64,000 nt of DNA from Allobosea sp. (lineage in GTDB: Bacteria; Pseudomonadota; Alphaproteobacteria; Rhizobiales; Beijerinckiaceae), in the NCBI GenBank assembly GCA_024231975.1, contig JAAEQB010000065.1:67885-131884 (forward strand). Reading direction: 5' to 3'. The notes beneath the pieces were generated by a model. It worked only from the letters and a program-made list of their open reading frames with translations, was not told the DNA's origin and searched no databases. Each line of letters opens with the position of its first letter. Position 1 is the stretch's first letter. A program made the position numbers and the translations under genes. Below, piece after piece: positions 46,659 through 56,001 of the stretch.

Positions 46659-47015
46659 CTAGCGAGCTTTGCGTTTCCGAGCGTCGCGCTCAAGAACCTC
46701 CACTTTTATTTCGGCAAAGAATTTATCCCACTCTGCTTTTCCCTGTTCAAATGTTATCTCGCCGCGATCGGCGCGCCTTGAGAGTTCAATTCTTTTCTTT
46801 TGACGCATTGCGAGGAGGTCGGGGTAGTCAAAGTATTTTCGTTGCCGATCCTCGGCCGCATTCCGGCATTTGGTTTCTTCCATATATGTGGGGAAGTTCA
46901 TCTCGTCGCAGGCCCGTATGTCGGCCATCAACGCCACAGTCGCGTGTTTTCCTGGCGTATCGGCAGCGCAGCCCGCTGCAAAAAGCGTGAGAGCTACCAA
47001 GGCGACGCGAGCCAT
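46659..47015 (-). CDS. Small lipoprotein of unknown function
   Basis: A 118-residue protein with a lipoprotein signal (MARVALVALTLFAAGC; lipobox AAGC, cysteine at residue 16). The mature part is charged and helical, rich in K, R, E and D (RKYFDYPDLLAMRQKKRIEL, ITFEQGKAEWDKFFAEIKVEV). Likely anchored in the outer membrane facing the periplasm. An accessory cargo gene with no recognisable family. Confidence 0.65.
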   Translation of the reverse strand: MARVALVALTLFAAGCAADTPGKHATVALMADIRACDEMNFPTYMEETKCRNAAEDRQRKYFDYPDLLAMRQKKRIELSRRADRGEITFEQGKAEWDKFFAEIKVEVLERDARKRKAR

Positions 47016-47206
47016 ATCATCAATCCATAGAGAACCCGCGGAAGCGGGGGACCGCCAAATACAACCATTGGGCGGCCTTTGTCCGACGATAGCAAGGTAA
47101 TTCGGCTCGACCGCTGCTTACGTCTACGCGGGGAAATGCCAACTCGTCGCATTGACCGCTCGCCCGACTCGTTCTGATTTTGATCCTATCAGAGAGGACA
47201 AAAATC

Positions 47207-47515
47207 ATGAGACGGAAGGGCGAGCTTTCATCGGGAGCGGTCGATCGAGGTTGGCCGTTTCAGATCGCTGCCCGGCAGATCGAAGGGCAGAACTTCGGCC
47301 ATATCCCGGCGATCGGCGGGTTTTCTTCGCTCTGCTGGCGACGCTGGCGGGTTCACGACGGCAGCCACGCGTTCGAGGTTTTCTGTTTCGCGGATTCCGC
47401 CCAGGCCGCCAGCTTTCGCGACACAATCGGCGGAGAGGATTTTGATCCTCGAGACCGGTGCGGCTTCCGATGGGAGCGTGGACGCGGCGCGAAACGCGAT
47501 GCACGGCGCCGGTGA
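47207..47515 (+). CDS. Conserved hypothetical protein
   Basis: A 102-residue protein starting MRRKGELSSGAVDRGWPFQIA. The start at 47207 has an AGAGAGGA ribosome site. The pattern of a basic N-terminus, a DxxWP motif and a C-terminal FRDTIGGEDFDPRD segment recurs in short alphaproteobacterial proteins near mobile elements. Function unknown. Confidence 0.6.
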   Translation: MRRKGELSSGAVDRGWPFQIAARQIEGQNFGHIPAIGGFSSLCWRRWRVHDGSHAFEVFCFADSAQAASFRDTIGGEDFDPRDRCGFRWERGRGAKRDARRR

Positions 47516-47575
47516 AGTCCTGCGCGATCGATCAAAAGGCGTCTGAGGGACTACCAACCGGCTGAACACCGAGAT

Positions 47576-48433
47576 TTAGGTGAGTTCAGAAAGGCGGCGT
47601 CCAGACACTCCGCCGGTGATTATCTCCGTCACAATCTCGGGCCGCCAAACCAAGCCGATTTCACTAATGGCCGGCTGCGCTTCGGCGAACGCGTCGAGCT
47701 CTTCAGCTTCAAGGCGTCCCGAGTAGACGCCGATAAAGCCCATGACCGTGCCGATGATGTCGCTGTTGGAGATCCCCGCGCCGCTCCCCCAGAGCCCGCT
47801 TGTCGCGCCAATCACGGGGGCGCCGGACATTCCGCCGGCAGTCCGGCAATCAATGAGAAATCGCGGCAGCCCTCTATGTGGGACCGCCGGTTCAGATGCG
47901 ACACTTCCCCGCTTGAATATTGGCAGCGCAGTGCCTCCACCCGTCAGGCCCCAAGGGTAGCCAATCACAAAAGCATCATGCATCACCTTAGGGCGGTACG
48001 TGATCTCAAAATCGCTCTCCTCAAGATGACGCCAGACGCGCGGGGCGTCAGGGTCAAAATACTGCTTAGGAAGGCGAATGCAGACCACGTCTGCTTTATT
48101 TCGATAGGTCGGATGTTCGAGCCACGTCGGTCGTTCGCCAGTTTCGTCGTTTAGTCGGAACTCCAGTTGGTCAACAGCGCCCGGGCTGTAGTGCCCGTCT
48201 CCGACGAAGCGGTGATATTTGATCGTCGCCCAGACTGGGATCGCACCACCGCGTTCGCTGATAGCTGGCTTTTGTGGCTTTCGGCCTGTCACCACATGCC
48301 AGTTCGTTACGAGAAACACGGAACCCGTGCCGTGGCCAAAAAAGAAGCCGGTGGCACTATCAATACGCCTCCGCTCGGCGGTGAATATTTCGATGGGCGT
48401 CGCGCTGAAGGACAGGTAGCTCGACACAAACAC
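47576..48433 (-). CDS. Trypsin-like serine protease domain protein
   Basis: A 285-residue protein with a chymotrypsin-fold catalytic triad: histidine in LVTNWHVVTG (residue ~46), aspartate in NKADVVCIRLP (residue ~115) and serine in TAGGMSGAPV (residue ~208). There is no signal peptide, so it acts in the cytoplasm, unlike DegP. Start is GTG at 48433 or the GTG two codons later. Cytoplasmic trypsin-like proteases occur in several antiviral systems, including some with STAND proteins; the 1639-residue STAND gene lies 1.2 kb away on the same strand. Confidence 0.8.
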   Translation of the reverse strand: MFVSSYLSFSATPIEIFTAERRRIDSATGFFFGHGTGSVFLVTNWHVVTGRKPQKPAISERGGAIPVWATIKYHRFVGDGHYSPGAVDQLEFRLNDETGERPTWLEHPTYRNKADVVCIRLPKQYFDPDAPRVWRHLEESDFEITYRPKVMHDAFVIGYPWGLTGGGTALPIFKRGSVASEPAVPHRGLPRFLIDCRTAGGMSGAPVIGATSGLWGSGAGISNSDIIGTVMGFIGVYSGRLEAEELDAFAEAQPAISEIGLVWRPEIVTEIITGGVSGRRLSELT

Positions 48434-48597
48434 CCCCTAAACGCGTGCGATCGCATTCGTCAAAACAGGCTGCCCTGCTGCCACGGCTCGGCCGGTGGCG
48501 GTTCGGGTTCGACCGGCGCGGCCGTCGCCGGATCGTCGTCGCCTATGCCTGTCTAGTTATTGCGGTTGCTCACCCTGCAGCTTCGGCGGCGGCTTCA

Positions 48598-48786
48598 TCA
48601 GTATCCCTTGCCGGCCGTGCCATCGAGCCAAGCGCCGAAGTCGGCTGGATGAAAGATCGCCAGCGTGCCATCGTGGAGACTCTCAATAAACCGATCAGCC
48701 TCGCGGGTGATGATTCTGACGCTGATCACTTCCTCGCCGTTCTCGTCGCGCCAGCGTTCCCAGATGCCGGCAAAGGCGCGGCAGGA
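48598..48786 (-). pseudogene. Fragment resembling the C-terminus of an SRAP (YedK/HMCES) protein
   Basis: A frame without a start codon encodes AFAGIWERWRDENGEEVISV, IITREADRFIESLHDGTLA and FHPADFGAWLDG. The order 'FAG-W-RW', 'I-T-EA' and 'H-PADF-AWL' matches the second half of SOS response-associated peptidases, which shield abasic DNA. The N-terminal catalytic cysteine part is missing and the HDRMPV motif has become HDGTLA. Just downstream a further open segment ends in WQQGSLF. Decayed gene. Confidence 0.5.
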
Positions 48787-48821
48787 TCACCCCGCTAACG
48801 GAAAGGATGGGCCGCAGGTGA

Positions 48822-49178
48822 CTAATCCTCTTTCATTTTAAGCCGGGCGAGCACTTTGGAAGTGGTTATTTCCGCCTTAACCTTCTTCACCTTTGGACGC
48901 AGCGCTCCTCCGGATGCATGCAAGAACTGCGCAATTGCAAAGTGCGTAATAGAGAATTTTTTGTCGTGCTCGGTCCGAACCTTGTCTCTCGCCGCATTGA
49001 CCGAAGTTATCGCTGCAGAGCTCGTTGAGAATTTCTTGCTCTGCATGGTTGTGTTCGGCAGCCGGCGGTCTTCTCCGGCAACGTTTGTGTAGTGATCGTC
49101 CCAGCCGTCAGCTGCGAGCGCAGTCGCGAACTCGCTTTGCAATCGGTTTGTGTCGTAGGTGATCAGAAAGTGGCTCAT
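48822..49178 (-). CDS. Small protein, possibly Cas2/SinR-like
   Basis: A 118-residue protein beginning MSHFLITYDTNRLQSEFATALAADGW, reminiscent of the ferredoxin-like opening of Cas2-like and SinR-like proteins (first strand then YD). The rest is basic (RPKVKKVKAEITTSKVLARLKMKED) and gives no further motif. No CRISPR array or cas gene is present, so a CRISPR role is unlikely. Confidence 0.6.
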   Translation of the reverse strand: MSHFLITYDTNRLQSEFATALAADGWDDHYTNVAGEDRRLPNTTMQSKKFSTSSAAITSVNAARDKVRTEHDKKFSITHFAIAQFLHASGGALRPKVKKVKAEITTSKVLARLKMKED

Positions 49179-49289
49179 GCCGCTGTTCCTCGTCGTTGCT
49201 CCTGGCGGCCTACCGGCGGCGGGCCTCTCTTGCTAACCGTCGCGCTTCGCCCTCGAGACACCATTTCCGCCGCGGCGACCAAACGCAAC

Positions 49290-49455
49290 TATCGCTTGCA
49301 TTCAAGCTGTAAAAATCACGAGCTCGCTATTCACCGAGGCCGCCGAAAAGCGCAAGGCCGGCCACGTCACGGAGGCGGAGATTCGCGAGCGCGCCGTCGA
49401 GCAGTTCAAAATGGTGATCCGCGAGACGTTCGGCCCCGGACTGAATCTGCAATAA
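49290..49455 (+). pseudogene. Short coding remnant
   Basis: An open frame with no good start encodes ITSSLFTEAAEKRKAGHVTE and AEIRERAVEQFKMVIRETFG before a TAA at 49453. The amphipathic, protein-like pattern suggests the tail of a lost gene. The rest of 49179-49619 shows nothing I can support. Confidence 0.3.
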
Positions 49456-49619
49456 GGGCGCGAAGATTGGCGCAGCGAACGAGATAAGGGAGTGGCGCTT
49501 GTCAGCGATAGCTCCATGAGCCGATATCGGCCTATTGCTCGATGGCGGCTGTTGGCCTTCGCGCCATGTCGTTTATCGAGCGTTCGTGGCTGAGGACATT
49601 ATTATAGCGCTTCCGACTC

Positions 49620-52600
49620 CTACCGTAGAAGGTCGGGCAAGTCGTAGAGCAGCTTCAGCGCGTCGGACCAACCGACGTCGGAAAAGAGGCGGAGTATCTC
49701 CACGAGCTGGGCGCGGCGCGCATTGTCTTCAAAGATCGATCGGTGATCGGCGACATAGCGTTTGATCATCCGCACAATGACCGGGGCAGCCAAGCCTTCG
49801 TGATGATAGCCCTCCCGCGCCGCCGATCCGGTCAAGAGAGAGTGCAGCGCGTCGAACACGCGCACTGGATCGCCTGCTATCAGGAATTCATAGAGTTCGA
49901 CCAGATGGTGATGCGTCGACGGTTCGTGCGAGGCCGCCAGCAGCTCCAGCATCGGCCGATAATCGTCGAGAAAGCTCCGCATGGTGTCTGCGGACATCAG
50001 ACCGATTGCCGCCTCGCGATTGTCGGCATACGCGCCCGATCCAAAATAGATCTGGTTCATGAGGTGGCCGATGATCGATTCCGCCGCGCGATAGGTCGCC
50101 ATTGCAGCATCGCGCTCAACGCCCTCCACGGCCTCATTCGTCAAGATCTGATAGCTGCGGGCTGCCGCCGCCGAACAGGCTTCCAATATCACCATCGCTG
50201 CGCGCTGCGATCGGTCGGTGAGCCCGGCATCGCGCTGCTCGCCTGAAGCGTAGCGCGCGAAGAAGGCCCCCCGCAGCATCGAGAAGAAGGACGTGAAATA
50301 ATCGCGGTGCGCGGCCGGTTCGCTTGCCCAACTGGTCAGCCAGCCAAGGGCCTCGAGGTCCTCCTGCCAAACCCAAAGCTGCGCGGTAAGGCTGCCAAGC
50401 TGTTCGGTAACCTGATTAAGCCCGGACTTGCCGTGGCGCTCGACTGCCTCGCGGCGCGCGCGAAGGATCTCGATGATCTCCTTGACCCTAGCAACATCGC
50501 GCCAGGTAAAGCGCGGCAGGACACAATTGAGGAATGAACTCAACACTTCAGTGTGCGACTCGTCGCGTGCGACGCGCTCAGCCAGCGCCCACATCTTGTC
50601 GAGCTCTATGCGGCTGAGCACCTGTAAGTTTCGCGCGGCCTGCAAACGGACTTGCGGCGCGGGGTCGGCAAGAATCGCATCGAACACGTCGATGATCTCG
50701 CCATGAGCCTCGCCGAACCGGTCAGCGAGCGAGACATAGGCCTGGGCGGCATAGACTCGCACTTCCCAATTGCCCCAGCAGAGGCTCGAATCGTCCTCGT
50801 CATTTGGTTCGGGAAAGCGGCTTGCCCAAAGCCGGCGCAATACGCCAAGCAGCTCAACGATTGGCGGCATGCCGTTGGGGCCGGGCACATAGGCCTTAGC
50901 CCCGGCAATACGCTCGATCGCGTTGCTGATATGCCCCCAGACGGGCTGCGCGACTTTCTCGTGCAACGCGCTGGCATGCATGTCGTAGAAATCGATCGTG
51001 GCCCGTGTCGTAGCCCATAGCTCGCCGAGAGCCGCCGCATCGCTCGACGACGGCGTTGCACCAACTTTCTCATAGAGCGCTTCCGACTGGGCGATCATCT
51101 GGGCATCAACGCCCGTATCGACATCGACGCCCTCGCCAGTGAGCAGGCTGCGCGTCACGCTTCGGGACGAGCCCCAGCGCACGGCCCCCGAGTGCGTCGG
51201 CGGATTGCCCGCCAATTCGCCGCTGGTGGCAAGCTCCTCGCGCAGCGCCCGCATCGCGTCGCTCACCAAGGCGCCCGCATCGACCAGCGAAAGAAAGCGG
51301 CTCAGCGTCCGGCGCCAATAGCGCTTTTCCGCCTCGTCGCTGAACAGGTCCGGCCCCAGGGCGTCTGCTTCGAAAGTGGTGCGTTCATCGAGCGTACGTG
51401 ATGGATAGGCAGCGGCAAGGAAGCGGACCGCATCGCGCACGGTGTCGCGATGGCCAAGAATGGCGATGTTGGTCGCGAACGGCCAAAGCAGGTCGGCGAC
51501 CTCGCCGAGGCGCTGCGTGCCGACACCAAGCAGCCGCGTCCAGACCGCGGGACTAGCAAAGTCGCTCGCAGCCGCGTCGATCGTATCGGCAAAGGCGGAG
51601 ACAGAACACGCTTGAAGATGCGTGACCAGCTTTGCAAGAACATCATCGTCTTGCGTGCCGTGCCGCTCTTCGGCGTCATCCCAGTTCTTGTAGCTATGGT
51701 CACGGCCGAGCAAATCAAACGGCGCGCGTCCTGCTATGGTCACACGCTCGCGATTGTCGCCGAGCGGTGTGTCGCGATCAATCTTACCGAGCGAAGCCTC
51801 GATGATGGCGCGCGAGCCGAGCCGCGGAGAGAGCTCGAGCAAATGGCCGACTTGGCGGCCAAGATCATAGCGGCAGTGGCGATAGTCCTGACTGCGGCTG
51901 GATGAGAGCGGCATGATACGGCTCATCTGCCCGCCAAAGGACGAGGTCGTGTCGTCGGTGATGTCACGCGAATAGAGCACGCGATAGATTTCGATCGCGA
52001 AATTGGCATCGACTCTTGCGATCGGCATGATCTGCTCCGAGAGCCATGTCGCCTCGCGATCGGCATGGGCCGAGAAATGCGGATCGCGCAGCGACCGGTC
52101 GAGCAGTGTGCGCGAGGCCGCGGGATCTGATGCGAAGCTCTTGCCAACGAAGCGGATGGCATTGGTCGCGGTCTGCTGCATTTGCGGATCGGCGGCCCAG
52201 GCAAGGGTCAGAAGTGCGCGGGCCGCACGGCCGAAGACTTCAAGCAGCGCACCATCGGCGAGATTGCCCTTGTCGAACAGCGTGTGAAGCAGAAAGCGTG
52301 TCGCATCGGTGAGATCGCGGACCCCGGTGGCGATGGCCGCGTCGGCGACCAGCGCCCAAGCGAGCGCCGGGCCCGGCATCACGCTGCCGGCCATATCGGC
52401 CGCAAGGCCGACAAACCGTGCGAGACGTGACAACATCGTCGCCACCGCCTCGTCATTGGCCCGCGCGGCGATGAGCTCACTGAGGCCCGCGATATCGGCG
52501 GCCGACGCCACGCGTTCGGTGACCGTTCGAAGTGCGACGTTGGCGAGCACGGGATCCACTGTGGGATTGGCAAAGATGTCCGTCACCAGACGCCACACCT

Positions 52601-54539
52601 GCGACCTGCCCTCGGCATCCTGCCGCCAAAGGCGCTCGATGGCGAACCGGAGGGCTGGCGCGAGCATCAGCGCGACCGAGCTGTCGCCGCCGATCTGGGG
52701 CATCAGATGGGCTGGATCGTCCCACTCAAGATAGAAGCGGCCCGCGACATGGTCGAACAGCACATGGTGCGAAAAACTGACAAGATCGCCGGATTCTGCA
52801 AGGACGCCCGTCTGGATGACCGCGTCGAGCTGGTCATGGGCAACGACCACCTTGCGCACGGCGAGCCGGCGACGATGCACCATCGCAGCGACACTGGCTG
52901 CGGCGGCCTGGCGCTGGGCCGTACCGACGAGCCGACGATCCTCATAGGCGTCGATTAGATCGGACTGGGTCGCGACCGTGCGAATGCTGTCGGCTGTGGC
53001 GCCGTCAGCTAGGAGTTGCGCGGCGAGCGAGAGGTTGAAAACGTTGCGCAACAGGTCGCGCAGCTTGTCGGGCGCGGCGGCCAGCAGCGTGCCGAGTTCG
53101 GCCGCAGCGGCGCCGGCAGCGTCGAGATCTATGTCTGCAAGCCGCGGCACCTGAAAATGGCGCACGCCGCCAAGCGTGCCTTCTGCAAAATCGGGATCGG
53201 GCGGCGAACCGCGCATTGCGTCGCGAAACCGCCGCCCATTGCGCAGGTCGAAGGTGCGGATCGACGCGATAACGGTCCATTCCGGGGCGGATGCACTCAA
53301 TACCTCGATCAGCTGCGCAAACACGGCCTCGGCGGGGCCGCCGCGGGCCGCATCGAGCGCATCGATGATCAGCAGCTTGCGCGCCGACCCCGACGCGGCC
53401 GCGAGCACCTCGGTCAGCGGATGATTGAGTGCGAGCTCGGACTCGAGATCGACCGCGAGACCGACGCCGGGGAAACGGTCAACCGAGAGGAACACCACGG
53501 TGTCCCCCGCCGCGCACCGCGCTTCCGCTAAGGCGACGAGCGCTCCGGTCTTGCCTGCCCCCGGTTCGCCGATCACGATCAGCGAACCTGAAGCGACAGC
53601 GTTCGCTAGCGGGCCGTCACTTTGCCGTGCGATCGGAAGGCCGGCGGCGATGGGCAGCCTTGTATGTCTCGCAAGGCGATCAAGTTCGGCCTTGGTGGTT
53701 GCCGACAGGCGCGCGAGATCAGCGGTATAGTCAGCGGCCCCGACATCCTCATGACCAAGGGCGCGCAGCGCGCGGAGCAATCCGGCGCGGTCGGCTTGAG
53801 CCCCGTTGCCGATCATGCCGCGGACAATGCCCTTTAGATCACGCAGCGGGGCGTCGCCGGCGGCTTCCGAGCCGTAAAGCCTGGTACCCAGAACACGCGA
53901 TGCCTCGCGCCAATTGTCCTCACCTTCGTTCATCGAGAAGCGCACGATGCGGAACAGCCGCGCCATCATCGCCAACTCGTCCTCATTCGGCGGTGTCGCC
54001 GAATGGGCAGCGAAAGCGTTTTTGGCGTGGGCCTCAAAGAGATCGAGCGCATCGCGCTCGGCCTTAGACCGCGACGCCTTGGTTGTTGTCCAACAGCCGC
54101 CCAGGTCGAACGCGCGGCAGCCTCCTTCCAGAGAGTCTAGCGTGCGCGGCGCACTCGCGGCGACAGCGAGGACGGCCCGCGCTTTCGCTGGATCGATAAC
54201 GCGGCCCGCGGCGCGCGACTCGATAAAGACGCGGGCTAGCTGACTGATGGTCTTGCCAAGCGGGCTCTTGGCACTTGTCGTTAGCCCCGCGCTGGTCTTG
54301 GTTTGCAAATCGATGCGGCTGTCGTCCGCCTGGCCAAGACGGATGTCGTCAAGTCCGTCGCCGGTCTCCAGCTGCAATCTGACAGGCAAGGCGGTGTTTG
54401 CGAGGCCAAAACGTCCACTGACCGGCAGCCGCGCAAGCAAGTGCGCAGCTAGCCACGCCCCCACCTCGGCCTGAAAATCCATGCCGGCCTCGGTCGCCTG
54501 TCCCCCGGCACGCATAGGCTCAGCGCTCAGGTCGCTCAT
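49620..54539 (-). CDS. Giant STAND NTPase with nuclease-like N-terminus (Avs-like candidate)
   Basis: A 1639-residue protein, the largest gene of the window. Residues ~20-110 look like a Cap4/PD-(D/E)XK nuclease: E25, DD at 64-65 in GDGLDDIRL, and QxK at 79-81 in IDLQTKT. A P-loop NTPase follows, with Walker A GEPGAGKT at 324-331 and Walker B LLIIDALD around D393-D396. Residues ~560-1639 are helical and HEAT/TPR-like with no membrane segment. Nuclease, STAND ATPase and long helical sensor are the layout of Avs antiviral proteins, which bind a phage protein and cut DNA. ATG at 54539 is preferred to one 26 codons upstream. No close relation to a named Avs type can be claimed without a search. 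Confidence 0.8.
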   Translation of the reverse strand: MSDLSAEPMRAGGQATEAGMDFQAEVGAWLAAHLLARLPVSGRFGLANTALPVRLQLETGDGLDDIRLGQADDSRIDLQTKTSAGLTTSAKSPLGKTISQLARVFIESRAAGRVIDPAKARAVLAVAASAPRTLDSLEGGCRAFDLGGCWTTTKASRSKAERDALDLFEAHAKNAFAAHSATPPNEDELAMMARLFRIVRFSMNEGEDNWREASRVLGTRLYGSEAAGDAPLRDLKGIVRGMIGNGAQADRAGLLRALRALGHEDVGAADYTADLARLSATTKAELDRLARHTRLPIAAGLPIARQSDGPLANAVASGSLIVIGEPGAGKTGALVALAEARCAAGDTVVFLSVDRFPGVGLAVDLESELALNHPLTEVLAAASGSARKLLIIDALDAARGGPAEAVFAQLIEVLSASAPEWTVIASIRTFDLRNGRRFRDAMRGSPPDPDFAEGTLGGVRHFQVPRLADIDLDAAGAAAAELGTLLAAAPDKLRDLLRNVFNLSLAAQLLADGATADSIRTVATQSDLIDAYEDRRLVGTAQRQAAAASVAAMVHRRRLAVRKVVVAHDQLDAVIQTGVLAESGDLVSFSHHVLFDHVAGRFYLEWDDPAHLMPQIGGDSSVALMLAPALRFAIERLWRQDAEGRSQVWRLVTDIFANPTVDPVLANVALRTVTERVASAADIAGLSELIAARANDEAVATMLSRLARFVGLAADMAGSVMPGPALAWALVADAAIATGVRDLTDATRFLLHTLFDKGNLADGALLEVFGRAARALLTLAWAADPQMQQTATNAIRFVGKSFASDPAASRTLLDRSLRDPHFSAHADREATWLSEQIMPIARVDANFAIEIYRVLYSRDITDDTTSSFGGQMSRIMPLSSSRSQDYRHCRYDLGRQVGHLLELSPRLGSRAIIEASLGKIDRDTPLGDNRERVTIAGRAPFDLLGRDHSYKNWDDAEERHGTQDDDVLAKLVTHLQACSVSAFADTIDAAASDFASPAVWTRLLGVGTQRLGEVADLLWPFATNIAILGHRDTVRDAVRFLAAAYPSRTLDERTTFEADALGPDLFSDEAEKRYWRRTLSRFLSLVDAGALVSDAMRALREELATSGELAGNPPTHSGAVRWGSSRSVTRSLLTGEGVDVDTGVDAQMIAQSEALYEKVGATPSSSDAAALGELWATTRATIDFYDMHASALHEKVAQPVWGHISNAIERIAGAKAYVPGPNGMPPIVELLGVLRRLWASRFPEPNDEDDSSLCWGNWEVRVYAAQAYVSLADRFGEAHGEIIDVFDAILADPAPQVRLQAARNLQVLSRIELDKMWALAERVARDESHTEVLSSFLNCVLPRFTWRDVARVKEIIEILRARREAVERHGKSGLNQVTEQLGSLTAQLWVWQEDLEALGWLTSWASEPAAHRDYFTSFFSMLRGAFFARYASGEQRDAGLTDRSQRAAMVILEACSAAAARSYQILTNEAVEGVERDAAMATYRAAESIIGHLMNQIYFGSGAYADNREAAIGLMSADTMRSFLDDYRPMLELLAASHEPSTHHHLVELYEFLIAGDPVRVFDALHSLLTGSAAREGYHHEGLAAPVIVRMIKRYVADHRSIFEDNARRAQLVEILRLFSDVGWSDALKLLYDLPDLLR

Positions 54540-54781
54540 GCTCGAATCTCGGGAAAAAAACCAAACGGGCGAGCAGGTAACATCATGTGCGGTACATGGG
54601 ACAATAGTGTCAGACAAGCCCTTACGCCCCGCGCCATCGTCTCAATCGACAGAGCCTTATTCGACGTACTTTGATGGCTGATTTGCCTTGCCCTAAACCG
54701 GATGTCCGCAACTTTCGCTAGGGTCGAAGGCAGACTAGGCCTAACGCTCAACAGTTCCTCGATCCGACCCATGATATCGGC

Positions 54782-55189
54782 CTAACGTTCACCCCCGTCA
54801 TGCCGCCCCCGCCGCGCTTCGCGCAGCCTCCGGGCGAGCGAGTCGAGCTCCTGCGTCAGCGGCTCACCGGCGAGGATGATCCGAACCGCAACCGCGAGGC
54901 CGGGTTTCGCATCAGCATCGATGATCCCGCGCTCGGCGAGATGGCGCAGGTCGTGGGTGATTCTGCTGGCCCGTGCGGCGCCGACGAGTGCCGCCATTTC
55001 CTGCGTTCTCGCCATCGCCCAGTCGCCTTGCGTGCCAGCGATCAGAGCGCAGCCGAGACGGACGGCCGAGTCAGGGGCTTCATGCCAGGCGCAGAGAGCG
55101 CGGACCTGTCGAAGCTTGGTCTCCATCGCCCGGAGTTCTTCCGTCGCGCCTCCGGCATCGAGACCGCTGACGGTGCTGAAATCGGCCAT
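54782..55189 (-). CDS. Hypothetical protein with winged-helix-like segment
   Basis: A 135-residue protein. Residues ~57-95 (WAMARTQEMAALVGAARASRITHDLRHLAERGIID) read as a winged-helix. It is the last gene of the minus-strand phage-like operon, 37 bases after the terminase small subunit gene, and precedes the STAND gene by 242 bases. It could be an operon regulator or a switch for the defence gene; neither is shown. Confidence 0.6.
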   Translation of the reverse strand: MADFSTVSGLDAGGATEELRAMETKLRQVRALCAWHEAPDSAVRLGCALIAGTQGDWAMARTQEMAALVGAARASRITHDLRHLAERGIIDADAKPGLAVAVRIILAGEPLTQELDSLARRLREARRGRHDGGER

Positions 55190-55226
55190 GCTGTTCCTCC
55201 GGTGCTCAGTGCGTCCGGCCCACGGC

Positions 55227-55574
55227 TCAGCCGAGGAGCTTCAGATCTTTGGCGAGCCGCCTGCATGCTGCGGCGGCGCGGTCCAGCGTCGACGCGACGG
55301 CGAGCTGCTCGCTCAGGATCATGCGCGAGTAGATGCTGCCCTGTGGGACACCCTGTCCCCACGCGAGCTTCTTCTGCCAAACCTCCAAGCGAGCCCGCGT
55401 GCGCACGTAATCGGCCAAGATGTCAGTTTCGACCGCGCGAACCGGATTTCCGGCCTTCCTCCGCAAGCCGCAAACGCGCCGAAACTCGCTTTTTTCAGCC
55501 TTCGTGAAGCCTCTCGGCGCGGGCGGATCCGGTTCGCTGGCCGGTGCGACTGACGATGCCTTCGGGGTTTTCAT
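55227..55574 (-). CDS. P27-type phage terminase small subunit
   Basis: A 115-residue protein. After a proline-rich leader it has EFRRVCGLRRKAGNPVRAVE and DILADYVRTRARLEVWQKKL, then a C-terminal helix STLDRAAAACRRLAKDLKLLG, as in P27-family small terminases, which recognise pac DNA. Start ATG at 55574; a longer frame to 55643 is possible. In phage satellites a private small terminase redirects packaging to satellite DNA. No large terminase follows. Confidence 0.7.
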   Translation of the reverse strand: MKTPKASSVAPASEPDPPAPRGFTKAEKSEFRRVCGLRRKAGNPVRAVETDILADYVRTRARLEVWQKKLAWGQGVPQGSIYSRMILSEQLAVASTLDRAAAACRRLAKDLKLLG

Positions 55575-55740
55575 GGTTCGCGGGGCCCTTGCTGGGGGTT
55601 GGAAAACGCGGGGAAACCGCATTCCGTGGACAAAAATGGCCAAGATCTCGGGGGCGGCGGAAATAAAACCCGCGGCTGAGGACCCAAGCGGTGGCGACCC
55701 TTACCGCATCGATCCGTGGACAGGCCCCCCCGGCCTCGGC

Positions 55741-56001
55741 TCAATGAAGTTGGCCGGGCGGCTTCCGGACGTCGGCAACGGTCGCGCCCGCCGGCATGAC
55801 CGGCGCGGCGATCTCATGCAGAAGCCACGCCTCGACCTGATCGCGCCATGCCGTCAGCCGCTGCCTCTCGCTGGCCAAGACGCCGTCGAGATCATCGCCG
55901 TCGCCGCCGGCGGCTTCGAAGCTCTGCCGCACCTGATCAAGCCCCCTCTCGACAGCCGCATCGAGGGCCTGCTGGAGCTCGGCTCGGTTGCGGATCTTCA
56001 C
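55741..56001 (-). CDS. Small phage-like protein
   Basis: An 86-residue acidic helical protein (LQQALDAAVERGLDQVRQSF, GDGDDLDGVLASERQRLTAW). The GTG start at 56001 overlaps the preceding stop (GTGA) and has GGGAGG five bases upstream, so the longer 105-residue frame is rejected. It belongs to a chain of four coupled genes behind the capsid gene. No family recognised. Confidence 0.6.
   Translation of the reverse strand: MKIRNRAELQQALDAAVERGLDQVRQSFEAAGGDGDDLDGVLASERQRLTAWRDQVEAWLLHEIAAPVMPAGATVADVRKPPGQLH

Noticed and set aside
48822..49178. CRISPR-Cas locus
   Set aside because: The Cas2-like opening is isolated; no direct-repeat array and no cas1 or effector gene anywhere in the window.
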